In this document: one piece after another, positions 50,602-58,340 of the stretch | How the letters are laid out: the number at the start of each line of letters is the position of its first letter | Position numbering within the stretch: position 1 is the first letter of the stretch | Origin: Mycolicibacter senuensis | GTDB lineage: Bacteria; Actinomycetota; Actinomycetes; Mycobacteriales; Mycobacteriaceae | NCBI RefSeq assembly: GCF_002101885.1 | Contig: NZ_LQPS01000008.1 | Location: 1 to 64,000, forward strand | DNA: 64,000 nt | Direction of reading: 5' to 3' | The notes under the pieces: model-generated | Databases searched by the model: none | Told to the model about the DNA's origin: nothing | The model's input: the letters and a program-made list of their open reading frames with translations, nothing else | Translations under genes and position numbers: made by a program

Positions 50602-52041
50602 GTGGTGGATCTGACTGAAGCGGTGACGACCGACTCCGCTGTAAACACTGGCAGCTGGCGTGAGCTGCTCGGAAAGCGCTATCTGGGGACTTCGGCTGTG
50701 CTGGCCGGGGGCGTAGCCCTATACGCGACCAACGAGTTCCTGACGGTCAGTCTGCTGCCCAGCACGGTCAAAGACATCGGCGGTGAGCGCTTCTACTCCT
50801 GGGTGACCACCTTGTATCTGGTCGGATCGGTGCTCGCCGCCGCGGCGGCCAACGCGGTGCTGGTCCGGATCGGCTCCCGGTCGTCCTACCTGTTGGGTCT
50901 GCTGGCGTTCGGCGCCGGCGGTGTGGTGTGCGCGGCGGCCCCCCAGATGGAGATGCTGCTGGTCGGCCGCACCCTGCAGGGCATGGGCGGTGGCCTGCTG
51001 GCCGGATTGGGTTATGCGCTGATCAACGCCGTCCTGCCCAGTTGGCTGTGGACCCGTGCATCAGGGCTGGTATCGGCGATGTGGGGGATCGGCACGTTGG
51101 TCGGCCCGGCCGCCGGTGGCTTGTTCGCCCAGTTCGGTCTGTGGCGATGGGCATTCGCCGTCATGGTGGTGCTGTCCGGGGTGATGGCCGCGGCGGTGAG
51201 TGTGGTGATGTCGGCGAGTCGCGGCGGCCATCACGGCGAACCGATGAAGATCCCGGTGCGGTCGCTGCTGCTGCTCGGTGCCGCCGCGCTGGCGGTCAGT
51301 GTGGCGCAATTGCCGCACAACATGTTCGGTGCGGCGGGGCTGTTGCTGGTCGGCGGCGTCCTGCTGGTGGTGTTCCTGTTCCTGGACAAGCGCTCGTCGG
51401 CGGCGGTGTTGCCGCCCAGCGCGTTCCACCCGGGCCGGGAGAAGTGGATCTATCTGACGTTGGGCCTGCTGATGGCCACCACGAAGGCCAACCTGTACAT
51501 CCCGCTGCTGGGTCAGCGGCTGGCCCACCTGCCGCCGGTGATGGCCGGGTTCCTGGGTGCGGCCTTGTCCACCGGCTGGACGATCAGCGAGATCGCCAGC
51601 GCCTCGGTGAGCAAGACGCGGGTGGTGATCGGGCTGGTGATCAGCGCGCCGCTGGTGATGTCGGCGGGGCTGGCGGTGGTCGCGTTCACCCGGATGAACC
51701 ACTACAACCCGACCGCGGTCGGTGCGATCTGGGCGGTCGCGTTGTTGGTCGTCGGGATCGGCGTGGGCGCCGGCTGGCCGCACCTGTCGGCGTGGGCGAT
51801 GAGCTGTGTCGACGATCCCGCCGAGGGCGGTACGGCCGCGGCCGCGATCAACACCGTCGCGCTGATCGGCGGGGCGTTCGGGGCCGGCTTCGCCGGCCTG
51901 GTGGTCAACACCGCGATCAGCACCGGTCTGCCGGCCGCCCGCTGGTTGTTCGCGATCTTCGCCGCCATGGCCGCCGTCGGGTGCGTGGTGGCCTATCGGG
52001 CCAGCCGCGGTAGCAGCCCGTTGCCGGGCGCCTCCACCTGA
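50602..52041 (+). CDS. MFS drug-efflux transporter (Rv1634-like)
   Basis: The 479-residue membrane protein has about 12-14 hydrophobic segments of the major facilitator superfamily. The motif between helices (VRIGSRSSYLLGL) and the motif C region (GMGGGLLAGLGYALI, GIGTLVGPAAGG) suggest a proton-coupled multidrug pump of the EmrB/QacA type. Substrates are unknown. GTG start (50602; another GTG follows). It is downstream of uvrB by 58 bp. Its 3' end overlaps the convergent mannosyltransferase gene by 125 bp. Confidence 0.87.
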   Translation: MVDLTEAVTTDSAVNTGSWRELLGKRYLGTSAVLAGGVALYATNEFLTVSLLPSTVKDIGGERFYSWVTTLYLVGSVLAAAAANAVLVRIGSRSSYLLGLLAFGAGGVVCAAAPQMEMLLVGRTLQGMGGGLLAGLGYALINAVLPSWLWTRASGLVSAMWGIGTLVGPAAGGLFAQFGLWRWAFAVMVVLSGVMAAAVSVVMSASRGGHHGEPMKIPVRSLLLLGAAALAVSVAQLPHNMFGAAGLLLVGGVLLVVFLFLDKRSSAAVLPPSAFHPGREKWIYLTLGLLMATTKANLYIPLLGQRLAHLPPVMAGFLGAALSTGWTISEIASASVSKTRVVIGLVISAPLVMSAGLAVVAFTRMNHYNPTAVGAIWAVALLVVGIGVGAGWPHLSAWAMSCVDDPAEGGTAAAAINTVALIGGAFGAGFAGLVVNTAISTGLPAARWLFAIFAAMAAVGCVVAYRASRGSSPLPGAST

Positions 52042-53629
52042 CGGGTTGTCTCGCGGATTTCACCCGGGTGGACTTGATCACCTGGGAGTAGGTGAACTGC
52101 CAGCGTTCGACGACGTGGAAGCCCAACCGGTGCAGCACCCGGCCGTCGGGCGTGCGGGCGAACCGGGCGCCCGGCGCCAGCATGACCGCGACCTGATGGG
52201 CCGGCAGGGCACGGTCATGATCGGTGATGGTCCAGATCGTCGGGCAGTCGGCGAACTGATCGGTCAGCGCCCACACCGCCAGATGCCCGTCCCAGAGCCG
52301 GCCCAGCTGCTGCCGGCGCGGTCCCAGGCCGGGGTCTCGCAGCTTGGCGAACGTCTCGGGCCGGCCGGCCGGCAGTGCCCGGATCGGGCCGGGCAACCAC
52401 CTGGTGGTGTTGTCGATCATCAGGCAGTCTCCGGGCCGGGCGTGCTCGTCGATCACGTCGGCCACCGCGCTGTAGTCCCAACCCTCTTTGGCGTAGCGAT
52501 CGCGTTGATTGACAACGTAATTGGGCGCCGCCGCGATCGCCAGTACCGCCAGCCCAGTGATGACGGCGCGGCGCGGCCGGGCGAGCGCGGCCACGGCGAT
52601 GTGCAACGCGAGGGCCAACGCGATCGCCATGGCGGGCGCGGTGGCGATCAGGTAGCGCGGGTAGTAGACGGGTTTCACCAGCACCGAATAGGCCACCGTG
52701 ACCACGGTGGGGACGACCAGCCAGGCGGCGCAGAGCATCACCAGTTGCCGCACCGCGCCGGCCGGTGCCGGACGGATCCCGGCCCGCACGCCCACCACGG
52801 CGACGGCGATCAGCAACCAGGCCGAGATCGCGAACGGCACGCTGTCGTCGAAGAACTGCTGCTGTGCGATCTCGAGGACGGTGTGGCCGTTCACCGGCCG
52901 TATCCAGGCGACCTGCCAGATCTGCCGTTGGCTGAACCACAGGAACGGAGCCAGCACGGCCAGGGCGATTCCGGCGGCGCCGGCAAAGCGCCGCTGCACC
53001 GAGCGGTCGCTCCCGCACGCCCGCAGGCCCACCGCATGCACCGCCACCATGAGCACGGTGAAGGTGTTCAGCAGGGTCGAGGCCACCAGCGCGGCGCCGT
53101 AACCCAGCCACCGCGCCGCGGTGTTCCGGCGCGCCGCGCTCAGCCACAGCACGGTGAGCCAGACCGCGGACATCGCCGCGAACGCATAGGGGCGCGTTTC
53201 CACCCCGGCCCACGTCATCCGTGGCAGCACCGCATACAGCACGCCGGCGCAGACCGACACGCGCCGGCCGGTGAACCGGCGAGACAACACCACCACCCCG
53301 GCGGCGCCGGCGCCGACCGCCAGGCAGCTGGGTGCCCGCGCCCAGAATTCCGTCGCCGGGAACACGGCGAACCAGCCGTGCATGAACAGGTAGTACAGGC
53401 CGTGCACCGCGTCGATGTGGGTCAGCAGCTGCCACAGTTCCGGCAGCGACCGATGCGTCGACGCCGAGATGGTGGCCGACTCGTCGAACCACAGGGATGG
53501 CCGGCTCGCGCCGATGCCGCTGATCACGGTGGCCACCAACCCGATCAGGACCGCATCCGGGGGCCGGCGCCGCCGGCGGGGCGAATCCGCCGCCGTGCCC
53601 ACCGGAGCCCGGGCCAGTACCAGGCTCAA
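51917..53629 (-). CDS. GT-C mannosyltransferase (Rv1635c/CapA-like)
   Basis: The 570-residue membrane protein has the GT-C layout: a first periplasmic loop with SLWFDESATISAS (the DE motif binding the polyprenyl-phosphate sugar and metal) and about ten hydrophobic segments. A C-terminal periplasmic domain (from about 390) follows. In M. tuberculosis the homologue Rv1635c adds the first mannose cap to lipoarabinomannan; assignment here is by resemblance and position. The last 40 or so residues are very Arg/Pro/Trp-rich and are encoded antisense to the MFS gene, so the native C-terminus may end earlier in homologues. Confidence 0.8.
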   Translation of the reverse strand: MSLVLARAPVGTAADSPRRRRRPPDAVLIGLVATVISGIGASRPSLWFDESATISASTHRSLPELWQLLTHIDAVHGLYYLFMHGWFAVFPATEFWARAPSCLAVGAGAAGVVVLSRRFTGRRVSVCAGVLYAVLPRMTWAGVETRPYAFAAMSAVWLTVLWLSAARRNTAARWLGYGAALVASTLLNTFTVLMVAVHAVGLRACGSDRSVQRRFAGAAGIALAVLAPFLWFSQRQIWQVAWIRPVNGHTVLEIAQQQFFDDSVPFAISAWLLIAVAVVGVRAGIRPAPAGAVRQLVMLCAAWLVVPTVVTVAYSVLVKPVYYPRYLIATAPAMAIALALALHIAVAALARPRRAVITGLAVLAIAAAPNYVVNQRDRYAKEGWDYSAVADVIDEHARPGDCLMIDNTTRWLPGPIRALPAGRPETFAKLRDPGLGPRRQQLGRLWDGHLAVWALTDQFADCPTIWTITDHDRALPAHQVAVMLAPGARFARTPDGRVLHRLGFHVVERWQFTYSQVIKSTRVKSARQPVRWRRPATGCYRGWPDRPPRTRRRPWRRRSRTTSGRPADRC

Positions 53630-53862
53630 CGGCGTCTGCTATCGCGAGCGATGACGGTTATGACAGTTCACGCTACCGCCCGGCGCCGGGTGTCAGCCAC
53701 GTCACGACGGCGGTGAGATGCGGTTTTCGTACCGGCCAGCGCCGATGTGTGTGCAGCAACGCAGGCGACATGTGACGCCAATCGCCCCCATCGGGGCCTC
53801 TGACGCGTTAGTGTCGCCATGGCTTATTAGCGCATTTCAACTTTTCACCGGGAGGGTTACGG
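53630..53862 (+). promoter_or_regulatory. USP upstream region with possible CRP-like site
   Basis: The 233-bp gap between the mannosyltransferase and the universal stress protein gene is non-coding. TGTGACGCCAATCGCC (53771-53786) has one good and one partial half of the CRP consensus TGTGA-N6-TCACA. A TATTAG-like -10 lies near 53824-53830. The ribosome site GGGAGGG is at 53850-53856. The CRP reading is weak. Confidence 0.35.
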
Positions 53863-54309
53863 ATGAGCGGCTACAAGACGGTGGTGGTCGGCACGGACGG
53901 CTCGGATTCTTCGCTGCGTGCCGTCGACCGTGCCGGTCACCTGGCGTCGGGTGAGGGTGCGAAGGTCGTCATCGCCACCGCCTACCTGCCGCACGCCGAC
54001 GACCCGCGGGCCGTCGACGCTCTGAAGGACGAGAGCTACAAGGCCTCCGGCAGCGCCCCGATCTACGCCATCCTCAAGGAGGCCAAGGAGCGCGCTGTCG
54101 CGGCCGGGGCCTACGAGGTGGAGGAGCGCGCGGTCGTCGGCGCGCCGGTGGACGCGCTGGTGGAACTGGCCGAGTCGGTCAACGCGGACCTGCTGGTGGT
54201 CGGCAACGTGGGTCTGAGCACGATCGCCGGGCGGTTGCTCGGGTCGGTGCCGGCCAACGTGTCGCGGCGCGCCAAGGTCGACGTGTTGATCGTGCACACC
54301 ACCGGCTGA
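53863..54309 (+). CDS. universal stress protein, Rv1636 type (cAMP-binding family)
   Basis: The 148-residue protein begins MSGYKTVVVGTDGSDSSLRA and has the nucleotide-binding motif GNVGLSTIAGRLLGSVPANV (G-2X-G-9X-G-S type, near 117-136). In M. tuberculosis and M. smegmatis the homologues bind cAMP and ATP and are thought to buffer cAMP. It is highly conserved with Rv1636. It is convergent with a gene for a class III cyclase, 18 bp apart. ATG at 53863 with GGGAGGG upstream. Confidence 0.95.
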   Translation: MSGYKTVVVGTDGSDSSLRAVDRAGHLASGEGAKVVIATAYLPHADDPRAVDALKDESYKASGSAPIYAILKEAKERAVAAGAYEVEERAVVGAPVDALVELAESVNADLLVVGNVGLSTIAGRLLGSVPANVSRRAKVDVLIVHTTG

Positions 54310-54327
54310 CCGGGCCGGGCCTGTTCG

Positions 54328-57300
54328 TCAGGGCATCGCTTCGGCCCAGGCCAGATGCCCCTCGAAGCCGAGCGTTTCGGCCATGCCGCGGTAGCGGTCA
54401 CGGAAGTCGGCGTACTGCGCGGTGTTGTCGCGTGCCCTGGCCAGCAGGGCCTGCAGCCGCAACAGCCAGATGTCGCGGATCGCCAGATTCTCCTCCGCGG
54501 GTGCGGTCGCCAGGAGCTCGATCGCGGCCTCGGCTTCGGCCAGATCGGTAGCGGTGGCCCCCTCCAGCAAGGTCTCCACCAGGACGTTGGTCGCGTGAAA
54601 GCCCCAGCCCAGCAGTTGGCCGCCGCGGACCAGCTGGTCGGCGATCGTGCGGATGAGCGGGAGGGCGTGCTCACGTTCCCCGTGCCGGGCCCGTTCCCGG
54701 GCCAGCAGGACCAGCGTGATCGGGAATTCGCCGACGCCGCGGACCTCGGCCAGGATCTGCTGTCCGCGGCGGCGTTCGCCGGCGGTGGGACGGTGTAGCA
54801 GCGCGAAACCCAAGGTCTGTCGTGCTTTGGCCAGGGTGTAGTCGTCACCCGAGCGTTCGGCATGACTCAGCGCCTCCTCGATGGTGCGCACCGTCGCATC
54901 GTCCGGGTGCAGGACCCCGTAGGCGATGCCGCACTGGTAGGTGAATGCCACCGCCACGACGAACGACAACGGGTCGGTGTCGCGGGCCATGGCGAGCGCG
55001 CACTGCTGGTCGTCGCGCCATCCGGCATACCCCAGCCGCCATCGTGCGATGGAGCGCTCGGCCAACACGACCGCCAGCGGACAGCCGAGCAGGAAGCTGC
55101 CCTTGGTGGGATCCCCGTCGGCGAGGTCGATGACCCGCTGTGACCATTCGGCCACGTCGTCCCAGCCGTCCAGTTCGGTCTTGGCGTAGATGGCCGCGAA
55201 CGACAGCCCCACCGTCAGCGCCGGATCGCCGATGGAATCCAGCAGCGCCATCGTTTCCGAGGCCAGCTCCGAGGCCTGGTGAACCCGGTCTTGATACACG
55301 CAGCCGATCACCAGACCCGCCATCGCGATCGCCAGCGACGGCTTGTCTCCGTCGGCGTCGCACAACGCGCGCAGCTCCTCGAACCGTGACGGGATGTCGT
55401 CCAAGCCTGCCCGCCAGGCGATCCCGCAGAGCATGGTGCGCGGGGCGATCCGCATCGCGGTCCGGTTGGGGGCGTCGGCGGGCAGTGTGTCGGCGATCTT
55501 CTGGGCGCGCTCCCAACTCATTCGTGCCGCGGTGATGTCGCGGTTCAGTGCCCATGCCGCGGCGCGCAGCTGCCAGCCGTAGGCGCTGTGGTGTTCGCCG
55601 GCGGCCTCCCAATGTTCGGCGATCAGCGCCGCGTTCTGGTCAGCCGCTGCCGGGTCGCGTGATTCGAGGGCGGCGGCGAGCCTGCGGTGCACCTCGGCGC
55701 GACCGGACTTCAGTTGGGCCTCATAGGCGACCATCCGGATCAGCGGGTGCTGAAACGCATAATCGGCGTCCGGGGTCGACGGCGGCAGTGGTTCGATCAG
55801 CTCGGCGCTGACGAGTTCGTCGACGCACGGGTCGACGCCCAGGCCGGCCAACAGTGCCCGGCTGAAACGGGATCCGATGACCGCGGCCGCCGCCAGGGTC
55901 TGTTTGGCCGTCGCGCCGAGCCGGTCGATGCGCGCGGCCAGCGTCGCCTGCAGGGTTGCCGGCACGTGGATCTCGGTTGCGGCGGTGCGGCACAGGTAGT
56001 CGCCGCGGTCACCGACCAGCACGCCGCGCTGGGCGAGCTCGCGGGTGATCTCCTCGGCGAAGAGCGGGTTGCCGGCCGAGTGCTCGGCGATGATCCCGGC
56101 GACCTCGGTCACCGACCGGTGCGTGCCGAGGAGTTCGGCCACCAGCAGCGAGGTCTGCCGGTCATCGAGTGGTTCCAGACTCATCGCCGCGACGCCGGGT
56201 ACCTGCAGCAGGGGTCCGCGATACTCGGGCCGGCAGGTGATCAGCACCAGGGAGCAGGTGTCGGCGATCACCGACAGAAAGTCCGTGAGCATGGATTCGC
56301 TGACCTCGTCGACCCAGTGCACGTCCTCCACGACGAAGATCGCCGGATGGGTGCGGGCCAGTTGGGCGGTGTTGATCAGCGCGGTCAACCGCCGTCGCCG
56401 CGCGTCCGGGTCGATCTTGGGCAGTTCTGTCCCGGGTTCGACGATGCCCAGCAGGTCGTCCAGCAGCAGCATGTCCTCGGGGTCGGCGTCGGGCACCCGG
56501 GCTCGCACGGTCGCGCGCATATCGTTGTCGTCGACACCGCCGGTGCGCGCAGCGGCGCCCAGCAGTCCGGCGACCACGTGGAACGCGACATCCGTGGTGT
56601 GCGCTTCGCAGAATGCGGAGAACACTTCGACGCCATGGTCTTTCGCGCACTGCACAACCTCATCGACCAAGCGTGTCTTGCCGATTCCGGCCGAGCCCAC
56701 CAGGCATACCGCCGACCCGCGCCCGTTGACCGCGCGGCCCAGCATCGCCTCGAGTTCGGTCAGCTCAGGCTCGCGGCCGACCAGTAACGATTCGGCGGAG
56801 CGGTCCCGCCGGCGGCGCGGTATCATGCTCAGCAGTCGTTGTGCCGGAACGGGATTGCCGACACCTTTGATGCGCACCGACTCCGGTTCGCCGAGCACCG
56901 ACACCGCGGCCACCAGTTGTGCGGTCGCCGCGCTGAGCATCACCCCGCCCGGCGGGGCGACGGACTCCATCCGCTGTGCCATCCCGACCTGTTCGCCGAC
57001 CGCGGTGTAGCCCGGAGCGCCCGAACCGATGTCGCCGACGATCACCTCGCCGGAGTTGATCCCCACCCGCAACCGCAGGTCCACCGCGTCGTGTTCGCGG
57101 ACTTCCTCGGCGAGACCGCGGGCCTGCTCCTGAACACCCAGCGCCGCCAGGCAGGCCCGCACCGCATGGTCCTCCAGGGCCACCGGCGCCCCGAAGATCG
57201 CCATGATCCCGTCGCCGGTGAACTTGTCGACCGTGCCACCGAAGCGCTGTACGACCGCCGCCGTCCGGGCCACCAGATCGGTCATGATCTCGCGGAGCCG

Positions 57301-57480
57301 CTCGGTGCCCACCGCCGCGGCGATCTGCATCGAATGCACCACGTCGGCGAAGAGCACCGTCACCTGCTTGTATTCGGCGTGGTTGCCGGCCGGCGCGATC
57401 GGCGAACCGCAGCCGTCGCAGAACCGCGCTCCCGACCGCGGTTCGGTGCCGCATGTTGCGCACGCCGGTGTGGCCGTCAT
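54328..57480 (-). CDS. class III adenylate cyclase-AAA ATPase-TPR-like regulator with N-terminal zinc ribbon
   Basis: The 1050-residue protein has an N-terminal zinc ribbon (Cys 7, 10, 21, 24) and a class III cyclase domain (about 37-200). Metal Asp46 lies in LFADVVHS, and Lys86 (adenine-specifying) and Asp90 lie in DKFTGDGIMAIFG. A predicted ATPase follows, with Walker A VGSAGIGKTRLV (about 262) and Walker B FVVEDVHWVDE. The C-terminal half is helical/TPR-like. The usual Asn that stabilises the transition state reads Gly166 (VGEQVGMAQR), while Arg170 is kept. Activity is therefore uncertain. No LuxR domain is seen at the end. Convergent with the USP gene. Confidence 0.85.
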   Translation of the reverse strand: MTATPACATCGTEPRSGARFCDGCGSPIAPAGNHAEYKQVTVLFADVVHSMQIAAAVGTERLREIMTDLVARTAAVVQRFGGTVDKFTGDGIMAIFGAPVALEDHAVRACLAALGVQEQARGLAEEVREHDAVDLRLRVGINSGEVIVGDIGSGAPGYTAVGEQVGMAQRMESVAPPGGVMLSAATAQLVAAVSVLGEPESVRIKGVGNPVPAQRLLSMIPRRRRDRSAESLLVGREPELTELEAMLGRAVNGRGSAVCLVGSAGIGKTRLVDEVVQCAKDHGVEVFSAFCEAHTTDVAFHVVAGLLGAAARTGGVDDNDMRATVRARVPDADPEDMLLLDDLLGIVEPGTELPKIDPDARRRRLTALINTAQLARTHPAIFVVEDVHWVDEVSESMLTDFLSVIADTCSLVLITCRPEYRGPLLQVPGVAAMSLEPLDDRQTSLLVAELLGTHRSVTEVAGIIAEHSAGNPLFAEEITRELAQRGVLVGDRGDYLCRTAATEIHVPATLQATLAARIDRLGATAKQTLAAAAVIGSRFSRALLAGLGVDPCVDELVSAELIEPLPPSTPDADYAFQHPLIRMVAYEAQLKSGRAEVHRRLAAALESRDPAAADQNAALIAEHWEAAGEHHSAYGWQLRAAAWALNRDITAARMSWERAQKIADTLPADAPNRTAMRIAPRTMLCGIAWRAGLDDIPSRFEELRALCDADGDKPSLAIAMAGLVIGCVYQDRVHQASELASETMALLDSIGDPALTVGLSFAAIYAKTELDGWDDVAEWSQRVIDLADGDPTKGSFLLGCPLAVVLAERSIARWRLGYAGWRDDQQCALAMARDTDPLSFVVAVAFTYQCGIAYGVLHPDDATVRTIEEALSHAERSGDDYTLAKARQTLGFALLHRPTAGERRRGQQILAEVRGVGEFPITLVLLARERARHGEREHALPLIRTIADQLVRGGQLLGWGFHATNVLVETLLEGATATDLAEAEAAIELLATAPAEENLAIRDIWLLRLQALLARARDNTAQYADFRDRYRGMAETLGFEGHLAWAEAMP

Positions 57481-57596
57481 CCGCCCCTCCGCAGCCTCCG
57501 GCCCCCCTCGAAGGGCCTCAGTATAGGCGCGTCGTGCCTGATGGCAAGGGGTTTTGCGGCGCAGTATCGGGGTGGCGCGTCAGGACCGGAGTACGG

Positions 57597-58283
57597 TCAC
57601 CAACCCCGTTCGTGCCACTCCGACAGGTGCGGGCGCTCGGTCCCGATTGTGGTGTCGTCGCCGTGGCCGGGGTAGACGACGGTGTCGTCACCGAACCGGT
57701 CGAACACCTTGCGGCTCACGTCGCCGAGCAGCCGCTCGAAATCGCCGGGCTGCCAGGTCTTGCCGACGCCGCCCGGGAACAGGCAGTCGCCGGTGAACAG
57801 CTGGGTGACCCCGCCGGTGGCCGTGCCGTCCAGGGCCAGCGCCACCGAGCCCTCGGTGTGGCCCTGCAGGTGGATCACGTCGAAGCTCAGCTCTCCGACG
57901 GTCACGGTGTCGCCGTCGGCCAGCAGCCGGTCGGGGGTCACCGGAAGCGGCTCGGCGTCCAGCGCGTGCGCCGCCGTCGGCGCTCCGGTCACCTCGACGA
58001 GCTCGGCCAGCGCCTGCCAGTGATCGAAGTGCTGGTGGCTGGTGACGATCAGCGCTACCTCCGGAGCGTGGTCGCGCACCAGCGCCCGCAGCGTCTCGGC
58101 GTCGTTGGCCGCGTCGATCAGCAGTGTTTTGCCGGTGTTGGTGCAGGTCACCAGGTAGGCGTTGTTGTCCATCGGGCCTACCGACGTCTTGATGATCGTG
58201 GCCCCGGGCAGGGTGCGGCGGGCGGCGGTGCCGGGCTCGACGTGGCCGGTGTAGGTGTCGTCAACCGAGATCTCACGCGTCAT
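57597..58283 (-). CDS. metallo-beta-lactamase-fold hydrolase, glyoxalase II-like (Rv1637c)
   Basis: The 228-residue protein has the MBL metal motif TSHQHFDHW (HxHxDH, about 76-84), the later ligand His in LQGHTEGS, the bridging Asp in FTGDCLFPGG and the final His in VVYPGHGDDT. This set matches hydroxyacylglutathione hydrolase-like enzymes; since mycobacteria use mycothiol, the true substrate is probably not glutathione-based. The ATG at 58283 is chosen. A longer open frame on this strand under uvrA is not coding. It diverges from uvrA by 57 bp. Confidence 0.88.
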   Translation of the reverse strand: MTREISVDDTYTGHVEPGTAARRTLPGATIIKTSVGPMDNNAYLVTCTNTGKTLLIDAANDAETLRALVRDHAPEVALIVTSHQHFDHWQALAELVEVTGAPTAAHALDAEPLPVTPDRLLADGDTVTVGELSFDVIHLQGHTEGSVALALDGTATGGVTQLFTGDCLFPGGVGKTWQPGDFERLLGDVSRKVFDRFGDDTVVYPGHGDDTTIGTERPHLSEWHERGW

Positions 58284-58311
58284 ATCCGCCACCGTACTGG
58301 CCGTGAGCTGC

Positions 58312-58334
58312 GTGTCGGCAGCGCCACCTAGCAT
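58312..58334 (+). promoter_or_regulatory. candidate DNA-damage (RecA-NDp/PafBC-type) promoter of uvrA, leaderless
   Basis: GTGTCGGCA (58312-58320), eight bases, then TAGCAT (58329-58334). The core TGTCRG is exact (six of nine overall) and the spacing is canonical. The predicted start is 58341, the first base of the uvrA GTG. Confidence 0.65.
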
Positions 58335-58340
58335 GGACGG

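Noticed and set aside
47739..50648. Very long leftward open frame (about 969 codons) antisense to uvrB
   Set aside because: Only its 3' part (48281-47739, DUF402) is a real gene. The rest mirrors uvrB codons in GC-rich DNA, is His/Gln/Arg/Val-rich and has no domain.
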